From NCBI RefSeq assembly GCF_042664795.1, contig NZ_JBHTBN010000007.1, forward strand, positions 62,001 to 126,000: a stretch of 64,000 nt of DNA, read 5' to 3'. Of the stretch, positions 52,154 to 58,852 are shown in pieces. How positions within the stretch are numbered: position 1 is the stretch's first letter; each line of letters opens with the position of its first letter. The notes beneath the pieces were generated by a model, which was given only the letters and a program-made list of their open reading frames with translations, was not told where the DNA came from and made no database searches. The stretch is from Jejudonia soesokkakensis. Lineage in GTDB: Bacteria; Bacteroidota; Bacteroidia; Flavobacteriales; Flavobacteriaceae. The position numbers and the translations under genes are program-made.

Positions 52154-52923
52154 GACCACTCTCCTTTGTAAACCTGTTTTGCAGCGCCTTCTAAATACAC
52201 ATTTTCATACCCCTTTTGGGTTTTTTCAAAATACACTTTAAGATTTCCTCCAGGAGTTTGCAGGGCAATAGTAGTCGCCTCAGTTTTTAAAATTGCATGC
52301 ATCGCTATAGCCACAGCAGTAACCCCTGTGCCACAAGACAAAGTTTCATCTTCTACACCTCTCTCATAGGTCCTAACTGAAAAAATGTCACTTCCTACTT
52401 GAGTTACAAAGTTGACGTTTGCACCTTCGCTTCCGTAGATTGTATTTCTAATTCTTTTCCCTTCTGAAAAAACATCATATTGTTCAAGACTATCCACTAA
52501 TTGTACATGGTGAGGTGAACCCGTATTCAGAAAAACAAAATCTTTTTCAACACTAACTGAAGAAACGTCATTCATTTTCAATTTTACAATACCGCCTTCT
52601 ACCGTGGCTGTATGCATACCATCTACAGCTTCAAAAGTAGCGTTGTCGTTTATAACTCCTAGAAATTTTGCAAAATGGGTTATGCATCTGCCACCATTTC
52701 CACACATACTGCTTAGATTTCCGTCGGCATTATAATATACCATGGTAAAATCTACGGCGGCATGATCTTCTAACAAAATAAGCCCATCTGCTCCAATACC
52801 AAATCTTCTATCGCAAAGTTGAGCAACAAGTCTGGTATTATTTTTGGGAAATATAGCATGACGATTATCAATCATTACAAAGTCGTTCCCAGTGCCTTGA
52901 TATTTATAAAACGGTAGCTGCAT
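52150..52923 (-). CDS. dapF: Diaminopimelate epimerase
   Basis: DapF converts LL- to meso-diaminopimelate, used in peptidoglycan and for lysine. The two catalytic cysteines are C74 (MCGNGGRC) and C197 (SCGTGVTA); YQGTGNDFVMID opens the fold. It has 257 aa from ATG 52923. The GTG at 52929 would overlap the -7 box TATCTTTG, so it is not the start. It heads the dapF-GNAT-mltG unit; dapF and mltG both serve the cell wall. Confidence 0.95.
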   Translation of the reverse strand: MQLPFYKYQGTGNDFVMIDNRHAIFPKNNTRLVAQLCDRRFGIGADGLILLEDHAAVDFTMVYYNADGNLSSMCGNGGRCITHFAKFLGVINDNATFEAVDGMHTATVEGGIVKLKMNDVSSVSVEKDFVFLNTGSPHHVQLVDSLEQYDVFSEGKRIRNTIYGSEGANVNFVTQVGSDIFSVRTYERGVEDETLSCGTGVTAVAIAMHAILKTEATTIALQTPGGNLKVYFEKTQKGYENVYLEGAAKQVYKGEWS

Positions 52924-52928
52924 TTGCA

Positions 52929-52936
52929 CAAAGATA
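52929..52936 (-). promoter_or_regulatory. dapF: -7 box of dapF, 5 nt from the start codon
   Basis: TATCTTTG on the minus strand fits TANNTTTG and ends 5 nt before ATG 52923, predicting a leaderless transcript. Confidence 0.5.
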
Positions 52937-53059
52937 CTAAAAGCAAAAAAGCAAGAACGACACTTTGCGTTGTTAAATGGACGTTAAACTTGAAATGTAA
53001 TAAAATAAAGATCGTCTTATAATTGTTAACCATTGTATAATTAAAATTTGAGAAAGAAT

Positions 53060-54463
53060 ATGAAACAGACAATTCGATTATTCATTGTAGCACTTGTAGC
53101 AGGTGCGGTGACATTAGGAGGTTACAAATTATTTGTAGCGAATGATACTAAAATTGCTACTTCTAGCATCTCCACAGATTCTACTAATTTTATACCGACC
53201 ACATATAATTCTACCTCCTTAGCTGCGGCATCCAATATAGATTTTACTGTAGCTGCAGAAAAAACTGTAAATGCCGTTGTACATGTTAAAAACACGACCA
53301 TTAGTACGCAACCAAGCAATATAATGGAATACTTCTATGGGGGAGGTCAGCCGCGTGCTATGGTAGGTGCTGGTAGTGGTGTAATTATTTCACCAGACGG
53401 ATATATCATAACAAACAATCATGTAATTGCGAATGCATCAGATCTTGAAGTGGCGCTCAATAACAATCAGATTTACAAAGCTGAATTAATTGGTGCAGAC
53501 CCTACAACCGATATTGCATTGATAAAAGTAGATGCAAATGAAGAACTTCCATTTGTCCCTTTTGGAGATTCAGATACCGTAAAAATTGGAGAATGGGTGC
53601 TTGCTGTAGGAAATCCGTTTAATCTTAACTCTACAGTTACTGCAGGAATAGTAAGTGCTAAGGCAAGAGACCTTAACGAATTTGATGGTAATCCCCAATC
53701 ATTTATTCAGACAGATGCAGCTGTTAACAGAGGAAACAGCGGAGGCGCTCTAGTAAATACCAGAGGTGAATTAGTTGGAATTAACACGGCAATCACTAGT
53801 GAAACAGGATCGTATGTAGGATATGCTTTTGCAGTTCCCTCAAACAATGCTAGAAAAGTGATTGAAGATATTATGGAGTTTGGAAACGTACAACGTGGGA
53901 TTCTGGGAATTCAAGGTAGCAATCTTAATTCTCAAAATGCAAAGCAGTGGGGTATTAATGAGACAGAAGGGGTCTATGTAGCCGCTATTGAAAAAGGAAG
54001 TGGCGCAGAGCGCGGCGGACTTAAACAAAACGATATTATCACGGGAATCGACGGATTAAAAATCGTAAAGTTTTCGGACCTTACTGGCTATATAGGCTCT
54101 AAAAGACCCGGAGATACGGTAGATGTTACAGTGGTTAGAAACGGTCAAAAAAGAAACGTTCCAGTTACCTTATTTAAACTAGAAACCTATAAAATTGAAG
54201 ATCTAGGATTGGAAGTTAAAAATGCAAATAAAGCAGATTTGGCTGCACGTGGTATTAAAAATGGAGTGAAAATTACCGATGCATTGACAAAAGATATGAG
54301 TGATTTTAACTTGGAAGACAGTATAATTACAGAAATCAACAATATATCTATTAAGGATATTGATGATGTTCGAGAAATAATGGCCAGAAGAAATACCAAT
54401 GCACCAATTAAGATTACATTTGTCAAGAAAACAGGAGAAATAAATTCTTTTATTTTCAGATAA
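53060..54463 (+). CDS. HtrA/DegQ-type periplasmic serine protease
   Basis: This is a periplasmic quality-control protease. Residues about 1-24 are a signal peptide or anchor. The trypsin-like domain has the triad H121 (ITNNHVI), D151 (TTDIALIKV) and S227 (GNSGGAL). Two PDZ domains follow: the first from about residue 265 (RGILGIQGSN), the second from about 370 and shorter. It has 467 aa from ATG 53060; a TTG at 53048 gives a longer but less likely start. It stands alone and ends at a terminator. Confidence 0.93.
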   Translation: MKQTIRLFIVALVAGAVTLGGYKLFVANDTKIATSSISTDSTNFIPTTYNSTSLAAASNIDFTVAAEKTVNAVVHVKNTTISTQPSNIMEYFYGGGQPRAMVGAGSGVIISPDGYIITNNHVIANASDLEVALNNNQIYKAELIGADPTTDIALIKVDANEELPFVPFGDSDTVKIGEWVLAVGNPFNLNSTVTAGIVSAKARDLNEFDGNPQSFIQTDAAVNRGNSGGALVNTRGELVGINTAITSETGSYVGYAFAVPSNNARKVIEDIMEFGNVQRGILGIQGSNLNSQNAKQWGINETEGVYVAAIEKGSGAERGGLKQNDIITGIDGLKIVKFSDLTGYIGSKRPGDTVDVTVVRNGQKRNVPVTLFKLETYKIEDLGLEVKNANKADLAARGIKNGVKITDALTKDMSDFNLEDSIITEINNISIKDIDDVREIMARRNTNAPIKITFVKKTGEINSFIFR

Positions 54464-54487
54464 AAAATAAATTTTAATACAATTCAC

Positions 54488-54519
54488 AAACCCTTTTATT
54501 TCCAATAAGAGGGTTTTTT
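54488..54519 (+). terminator. Terminator of the htrA-like gene
   Basis: AAACCC (54488-54493) pairs with GGGTTT (54511-54516), extended inward by TTATT/AATAA, and is followed by T-rich sequence. Confidence 0.85.
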
Positions 54520-54556
54520 ATTTTAAAGTTGAACGATTAAAACCGTTGAAAATGAT

Positions 54557-54564
54557 TATTTTTG
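54557..54564 (+). promoter_or_regulatory. -7 box of the long GAPDH gene
   Basis: TATTTTTG fits TANNTTTG, 31 nt before ATG 54596. A TTG at 54529-54531 is 25 nt upstream, slightly beyond the usual spacing. Confidence 0.5.
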
Positions 54565-54595
54565 CAAAAATTTTTAAACCTAAAACAACACACCT

Positions 54596-56044
54596 ATGAG
54601 TTTTGAAGATGTTTATGAAAAAGAACTGTCTTTTCAAACCGACCGTCGCAAGGCAACTGTCGAATTTATTAAAATTGTAAGTGACCTTTGGTACGACAAA
54701 TCTATTGAACTGGTACTTTTCAGAAACCAATTAATAGATCGTAACGTTAGTGAAATTTTAAACCTGCATGAGTATGCTGGTGAGTTTGTACAAAAACCAA
54801 TTTCGATTTTTGACTCCGTTGAAATTGCACAAGCTATTCAGAAGATTGATCTACCACCTGCAAAATTAGACATTGGAAAACTCACATTTGAATATCACTT
54901 AGAGGATAATAAATATGAAGATGCCATAGGTTTTGTTAGTGACAAGCTAAAGGATGCCAAAGACACACAAAATATTGCTCCTAAAGATGTTGTTTTATAT
55001 GGTTTTGGACGTATAGGGAGATTATTGGCAAGAGAACTAATGACCCGAACAGGTGGTGGAAATCAAATGAGATTACGTGCCATCGTAACTCGTGGCGCTA
55101 TTGATCAAACTGTTTTAGAAAAAAGAGCTTCCTTACTTCAATATGACTCAGTACATGGAGATTTTCCTGGAACCGTACGTGCAGATCTTGAAAACAAATC
55201 ACTAATCATTAACGGCACAACAGTTCACATTATTTCTGCAAACAATCCTGAAGACATAGACTATACAGAATATGGAATTGAGGATGCCTTAATTATTGAC
55301 AATACTGGTGCTTTTAGAGATAAGGAAGCACTGGCACGTCATTTAGTTCCTAAAGGAGCTTCAAAAGTATTATTAACAGCTCCTGGAAAAGGAGTTCCAA
55401 ATATTGTTCACGGGGTCAATCACAAAGAGCATAATCCGGATACTGTAGATATTTTTTCTGCAGCTTCGTGTACAACTAATGCAATAACACCCGTTTTAAA
55501 GGCTATTGAAGATAGCTTTGGTGTTGTTCAAGGACATCTGGAAACAATTCATGCGTATACAAACGACCAGAACTTGGTAGATAACATGCATAAAAAATAC
55601 CGTCGGGGTCGTGCAGCGGCTTTAAATATGGTAATTACTGAAACGGGAGCAGGCTCTGCAGTATCAAAAGCGTTACCCTCTTTTGAAGGAAAGCTGACCT
55701 CCAATGCTATTCGGGTTCCTGTACCAAACGGTTCGCTAGCAATTTTAAATCTAGAGTTGGAAGCAAAAACAACCTTGGATGGACTTAATGCTACGATGAA
55801 AAAATATGCATTAGAAGGAGATCTTGTTGAGCAGATCAAATACTCGTTAAACAATGAGTTGGTATCTAGTGACATAGTAGGATCATCGGCTCCATCTATT
55901 TTTGATAGTAACGCAACTATCGTTACTGAAAATGGTAAAAATGCAGTGATCTATGTTTGGTATGACAATGAATATGGTTATAGCCACCAAGTGATTAGAT
56001 TAGCAAAGTATATCTCTAAAGTACGAAGATTCACGTATTATTAA
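54596..56044 (+). CDS. Glyceraldehyde-3-phosphate dehydrogenase, long form with N-terminal extension
   Basis: This enzyme oxidises glyceraldehyde 3-phosphate with NAD(P). The Rossmann motif YGFGRIGRLLA begins only at residue 135, and the catalytic cysteine is C292 in SAASCTTNAITPV. The first 130 residues form an extra, mostly helical region with no motif I recognise. At 482 aa it is about 150 longer than classic GAPDH (about 330 aa). Long forms are, as I recall, a separate lineage in Bacteroidetes, and a short glycolytic form is probably encoded elsewhere. The cofactor preference is not clear from sequence. Confidence 0.92.
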   Translation: MSFEDVYEKELSFQTDRRKATVEFIKIVSDLWYDKSIELVLFRNQLIDRNVSEILNLHEYAGEFVQKPISIFDSVEIAQAIQKIDLPPAKLDIGKLTFEYHLEDNKYEDAIGFVSDKLKDAKDTQNIAPKDVVLYGFGRIGRLLARELMTRTGGGNQMRLRAIVTRGAIDQTVLEKRASLLQYDSVHGDFPGTVRADLENKSLIINGTTVHIISANNPEDIDYTEYGIEDALIIDNTGAFRDKEALARHLVPKGASKVLLTAPGKGVPNIVHGVNHKEHNPDTVDIFSAASCTTNAITPVLKAIEDSFGVVQGHLETIHAYTNDQNLVDNMHKKYRRGRAAALNMVITETGAGSAVSKALPSFEGKLTSNAIRVPVPNGSLAILNLELEAKTTLDGLNATMKKYALEGDLVEQIKYSLNNELVSSDIVGSSAPSIFDSNATIVTENGKNAVIYVWYDNEYGYSHQVIRLAKYISKVRRFTYY

Positions 56045-56081
56045 TAGGTTCTGAAAATATTTCAGAAAATAGAATGATTTT

Positions 56082-56109
56082 AATAAGCCTCGCAAATGCG
56101 GGGCTTATT
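56082..56109 (+). terminator. Hairpin downstream of the GAPDH gene
   Basis: AATAAGCC/GGCTTATT with an inner CGC/GCG gives a strong stem, 37 nt past the stop. No real T-tract follows, so termination may be weak or the hairpin may stabilise the 3' end. Confidence 0.55.
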
Positions 56110-56128
56110 GCAATAAAAAAACTTACTT

Positions 56129-56572
56129 ATGAAAGTACATCGCGCCTCGAGCAAAGACCTAAAAAAGCTAGTGCCATTATTTAATGACTACAGGATTTTT
56201 TATAAACAAAACTCAAATCAAGAGGCAGCTAGATTGTTTTTAGCGGAGCGTTTTTCAGAAAATGATTCGATTATTTTTATGGCTGAAAATGCTTCAGGAA
56301 AAGGAATAGGTTTTACACAGCTCTACCCAAGTTTTTCTTCAGTTTCTCTCCAACGCACCTATATATTAAATGACCTGTATGTAGCTTCCGAAGCCAGAAA
56401 AAAAGGAGTTGGAGAAGCCTTATTAAAGGCTGCAAAACAATTTGCAATTACTGAAGGCAGTAAAGGACTAACCCTGGAAACAGAAATTGACAATCCAGCG
56501 CAATCTCTTTATAAAAAATTAGGATGGGTGCAAGACACAAAAGTCAATCACTATACCTGGGAAATTAAATAG
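56129..56572 (+). CDS. GNAT family N-acetyltransferase
   Basis: This 147-aa protein has the GNAT fold, with LNDLYVASEARKKGVGEALL as the strand and acetyl-CoA loop and NPAQSLYKKLGWVQD at the C-terminus. The N-terminal HRASSKDLKKLVPLFNDYR is typical of the group that acetylates small amines or amino acids. The substrate is unknown. It is the third GNAT-fold enzyme of ordinary size in the window. Confidence 0.88.
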   Translation: MKVHRASSKDLKKLVPLFNDYRIFYKQNSNQEAARLFLAERFSENDSIIFMAENASGKGIGFTQLYPSFSSVSLQRTYILNDLYVASEARKKGVGEALLKAAKQFAITEGSKGLTLETEIDNPAQSLYKKLGWVQDTKVNHYTWEIK

Positions 56573-56613
56573 TTAGATTCCGTATTTTTACCGAAACATT
56601 TTCAGAAGAAATT

Positions 56614-57108
56614 ATGGATCATCTTACAAAGCTTGAAGAAATGCTCGACCAGGCAAATGGGAAATTCCGTGAGGGAAAATACGAGGAAGCATCAAACATT
56701 CTAGAAAAAATAATCGATCTGGATTCTAACTTCGGAAAGGCTTACAATCATTTGGGCTGGATGTACGATACAAAGTTTAAGGAGTTTGATAAGGCAGAAA
56801 CATTATATAAGTTATGTCTTGAAAAATCACCTATGTATCCTGCCGTGTATTATAACTATGCTGTTTTGCTGTCAAGTCTTGGAAGGTATGATGATCTCAA
56901 AACACATCTTGACCTGGCAATTACTATTCCGGGAGTAAGTAAATCATCGATCTATAATGAATATGGAATTATGTATGAGCAACAGGGAAAATTAGATCTC
57001 GCTATTGACAATTACAAAAAATGTGGACTCCATAGTCTTGATCAAAAAACGGTTGACAGAGCCAAACAAGGAATTGAGCGCTGTAAGTCTAAACAATATT
57101 TTCTATAA
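56614..57108 (+). CDS. TPR-repeat protein upstream of trmD
   Basis: This 164-aa soluble protein consists of three to four tetratricopeptide repeats, for example YEEASNILEKIIDLDSNFGK and AYNHLGWMYD. TPRs hold protein partners; the partner is unknown. One base separates its stop from the trmD start, so the two are translated from one message. A role in tRNA or ribosome biogenesis is possible from this position but not shown by sequence. Confidence 0.82.
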   Translation: MDHLTKLEEMLDQANGKFREGKYEEASNILEKIIDLDSNFGKAYNHLGWMYDTKFKEFDKAETLYKLCLEKSPMYPAVYYNYAVLLSSLGRYDDLKTHLDLAITIPGVSKSSIYNEYGIMYEQQGKLDLAIDNYKKCGLHSLDQKTVDRAKQGIERCKSKQYFL

Positions 57109-57109
57109 T

Positions 57110-57787
57110 ATGCGTATAGATATAATAACAATTTTACCTGAGCTACTTACTAGTCCGTTTGAAGCTTCTATCTTGAAGAGAGCTATTGAAAAGAAATTAG
57201 TTGAAGTACATTTTCATAATCTTCGCGATTTTTCTACGAATAACTACAATCAAATAGATGATTACCAGTTTGGAGGCGGTGCAGGAATGGTAATGATGAT
57301 TGAACCTATTGACAAATGTATTTCAGGTCTAAAATCTGAAAGAAATTATGATGAAGTACTATATATGACACCCGACGGGAAAACACTGACTCAGGGAATA
57401 GCAAATCAACTTTCGACAATGGAAAACATTATTATTCTGTGTGGTCATTATAAAGGGGTGGATCAACGCGTTCGTGATCAGTTTATTACTCGAGAAATTT
57501 CAATTGGGGATTTTGTTCTAAGTGGTGGTGAGTTGGCAGCTGCGGTAGTTTGTGATGCAGTGATACGATTGTTACCAGGAGTTTTAGGAGACGAAACGAG
57601 TGCGCTTACAGATAGCTTTCAGGATGATCTGTTGGCCCCTCCTATTTATACTCGTCCGGCAGAATACAAAGGATGGAAAGTTCCGGAAGTATTGTTGAGC
57701 GGACATGCAGCCAAAATTGAAGCATGGCGTGAACAAAAGGCTCTAGAGAACACCAAAAACAGGCGTCCAGACCTTTTAGAAGAGTAA
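57110..57787 (+). CDS. trmD: tRNA (guanine37-N1)-methyltransferase
   Basis: TrmD methylates N1 of G37 in tRNAs reading CNN codons and prevents frameshifting. The SPOUT knot has LCGHYKGVDQRV and SIGDFVLSGGELAAAV; DSFQDDLLAPPIYTRP is the conserved interface loop. I start it at ATG 57110 (225 aa), giving MRIDIITILPELL; the frame from 57005 adds 35 residues overlapping the TPR gene. rplS follows 139 nt later with its own promoter. Confidence 0.96.
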   Translation: MRIDIITILPELLTSPFEASILKRAIEKKLVEVHFHNLRDFSTNNYNQIDDYQFGGGAGMVMMIEPIDKCISGLKSERNYDEVLYMTPDGKTLTQGIANQLSTMENIIILCGHYKGVDQRVRDQFITREISIGDFVLSGGELAAAVVCDAVIRLLPGVLGDETSALTDSFQDDLLAPPIYTRPAEYKGWKVPEVLLSGHAAKIEAWREQKALENTKNRRPDLLEE

Positions 57788-57824
57788 TTCATTGATTTTT
57801 TAATCAGAAAAAATAGGCAAAACA

Positions 57825-57854
57825 TTGTAGCATAGCAAAAAATGATTATTTTTG
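57825..57854 (+). promoter_or_regulatory. rplS: Sigma-A promoter of rplS
   Basis: TTG (57825-57827), a 19-nt spacer and TATTTTTG (57847-57854) fit TTG-N17-23-TANNTTTG. It predicts a leader of about 65 nt before ATG 57927. Confidence 0.75.
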
Positions 57855-57926
57855 CACTCGTTTTATACCAACCTCTGGCGAGATACGTGAATGTTGCTGT
57901 AAACTAAATCCAATAAACAAATTAAA

Positions 57927-58277
57927 ATGGAAGCTTTAGTAAAATTTGTACAAGAAGAATTTGTAGAAAAGAAAGAATTCCCAAAATTTAGTGCTGGTGA
58001 TACAATCACAGTATACTACTCTATCCGTGAAGGAGACAAAACAAGAACACAGTTTTTTAGAGGGGTTGTTATTCAATTAAAAGGAAGCGGTGCAACGCAA
58101 ACATTTACCATAAGAAAAATGTCTGGTACTGTAGGTGTAGAACGTATTTTCCCAATGAATCTTCCTGCATTACAGAAGATCGAAATTAATAAAACTGGTA
58201 GTGTGCGTAGAAAACGTATCTACTACTTTAGAGGTCTTACTGGTAAAAAAGCTAGAATTAGAGAAAAGAGAAAGTAA
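57927..58277 (+). CDS. rplS: 50S ribosomal protein L19
   Basis: L19 lies at the 30S-50S interface. FSAGDTITVYYSIREGDKTR, then FRGVVIQLKGSG and ERIFPMNLPALQKIEI are family hallmarks, and the C-terminus is basic (KARIREKRK). It has 116 aa, as expected. It follows trmD, as in many bacteria, but has its own promoter and a strong terminator. Confidence 0.97.
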   Translation: MEALVKFVQEEFVEKKEFPKFSAGDTITVYYSIREGDKTRTQFFRGVVIQLKGSGATQTFTIRKMSGTVGVERIFPMNLPALQKIEINKTGSVRRKRIYYFRGLTGKKARIREKRK

Positions 58278-58300
58278 ATACATTCTTAAAATTAACATAC

Positions 58301-58330
58301 AGCACCCCAATCCAATGGGGTGCTTTTTTT
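58301..58330 (+). terminator. rplS: Terminator of rplS
   Basis: AGCACCCCA pairs with TGGGGTGCT across a 6-nt loop, followed by eight T. It lies 23 nt past the stop. Confidence 0.92.
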
Positions 58331-58808
58331 ATGAACAAATGTTAATAACAGCTGTTTGTAAGATGTTCGTATCTAATAGCTTATAAAATTTGTATTTTTC
58401 AAAATGTGTATTACTTTAGTACTATCGAAGTGATGTTACAGTCATGGAGATAAACATAAAGTAACGTTCTTTATTCTTTTTTTAGTTGTTTGATGTACTA
58501 ACGATTTTATTAAATGGTTAGTTCGTAGAGTAAAAGAAGAAAAGAAATTGTTTTTTGCGACATAGAATAACTTTTTGTTATTGGTTCGATATAAAAACAT
58601 ATTTCTTTGAAATATATCACGACTGTGAGGGTATAATAAACTTACTTTAATTTCGATCCGTCGAAATAGTTGGTAACGATGTATTTCACAAGAAGCCATA
58701 GTAATGTAGCAATACATTGGTATGGCTTTTCTTGTTTATAACGACAGTATATATCTTAAATTTACGTTAGTATCCCTCTCTTATCTTTTATTCAATAACG
58801 CAAATCGC
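58331..58808. other. Gene-free interval of 478 nt with six stem-loops
   Basis: No convincing gene is found; the one 91-codon minus-strand frame (58442-58717) has no signal and low-complexity content. Stem-loops lie at 58456-58474, 58497-58522, 58566-58582, 58599-58615, 58650-58667 and 58690-58735. The last is the longest: CAAGA/TCTTG, AGCCATA/TATGGCT and ATGTA/TACAT close on a GCAA tetraloop. This may be an unrecognised structured RNA or the regulatory region of icd. Confidence 0.5.
58690..58735. other. Long stem-loop with GNRA tetraloop
   Basis: CAAGA (58690-58694) pairs with TCTTG (58731-58735), AGCCATA (58695-58701) with TATGGCT (58722-58728), and ATGTA (58705-58709) with TACAT (58714-58718), closing on GCAA (58710-58713). 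Small bulges separate the helices. The layout resembles a folded RNA more than an intrinsic terminator, as no T-tract follows. Confidence 0.6.
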
Positions 58809-58816
58809 TATATTTG
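58809..58816 (+). promoter_or_regulatory. icd: -7 box of icd
   Basis: TATATTTG fits TANNTTTG, 36 nt before ATG 58853. No -33 TTG is seen at 17-23 nt. Confidence 0.5.
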
Positions 58817-58852
58817 CAATCCTTTAAATTTTCAATATCTAAATACATATTT

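Noticed and set aside
52924..52929. GTG at 52929 as the dapF start
   Set aside because: It overlaps the -7 box TATCTTTG; ATG 52923 gives the normal N-terminus.
55549..55875. 108-codon minus-strand frame opposite the GAPDH gene
   Set aside because: It lies inside a well-supported coding region and has no independent signal.
57005..57109. Extension of trmD into the TPR gene
   Set aside because: Those 35 codons are a shadow of the TPR reading frame; TrmD begins MRIDIITILP.
58577..58597. TTATTGGTTCGATATAA, reminiscent of a tRNA T-loop
   Set aside because: The bases flanking TTCGA do not pair as a T-arm, and no acceptor or anticodon arm can be formed around it.
58442..58717. 91-codon minus-strand frame in the interval before icd
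   Set aside because: No promoter box, no recognisable domain, composition of an AT-rich random frame, and it runs through five hairpins.
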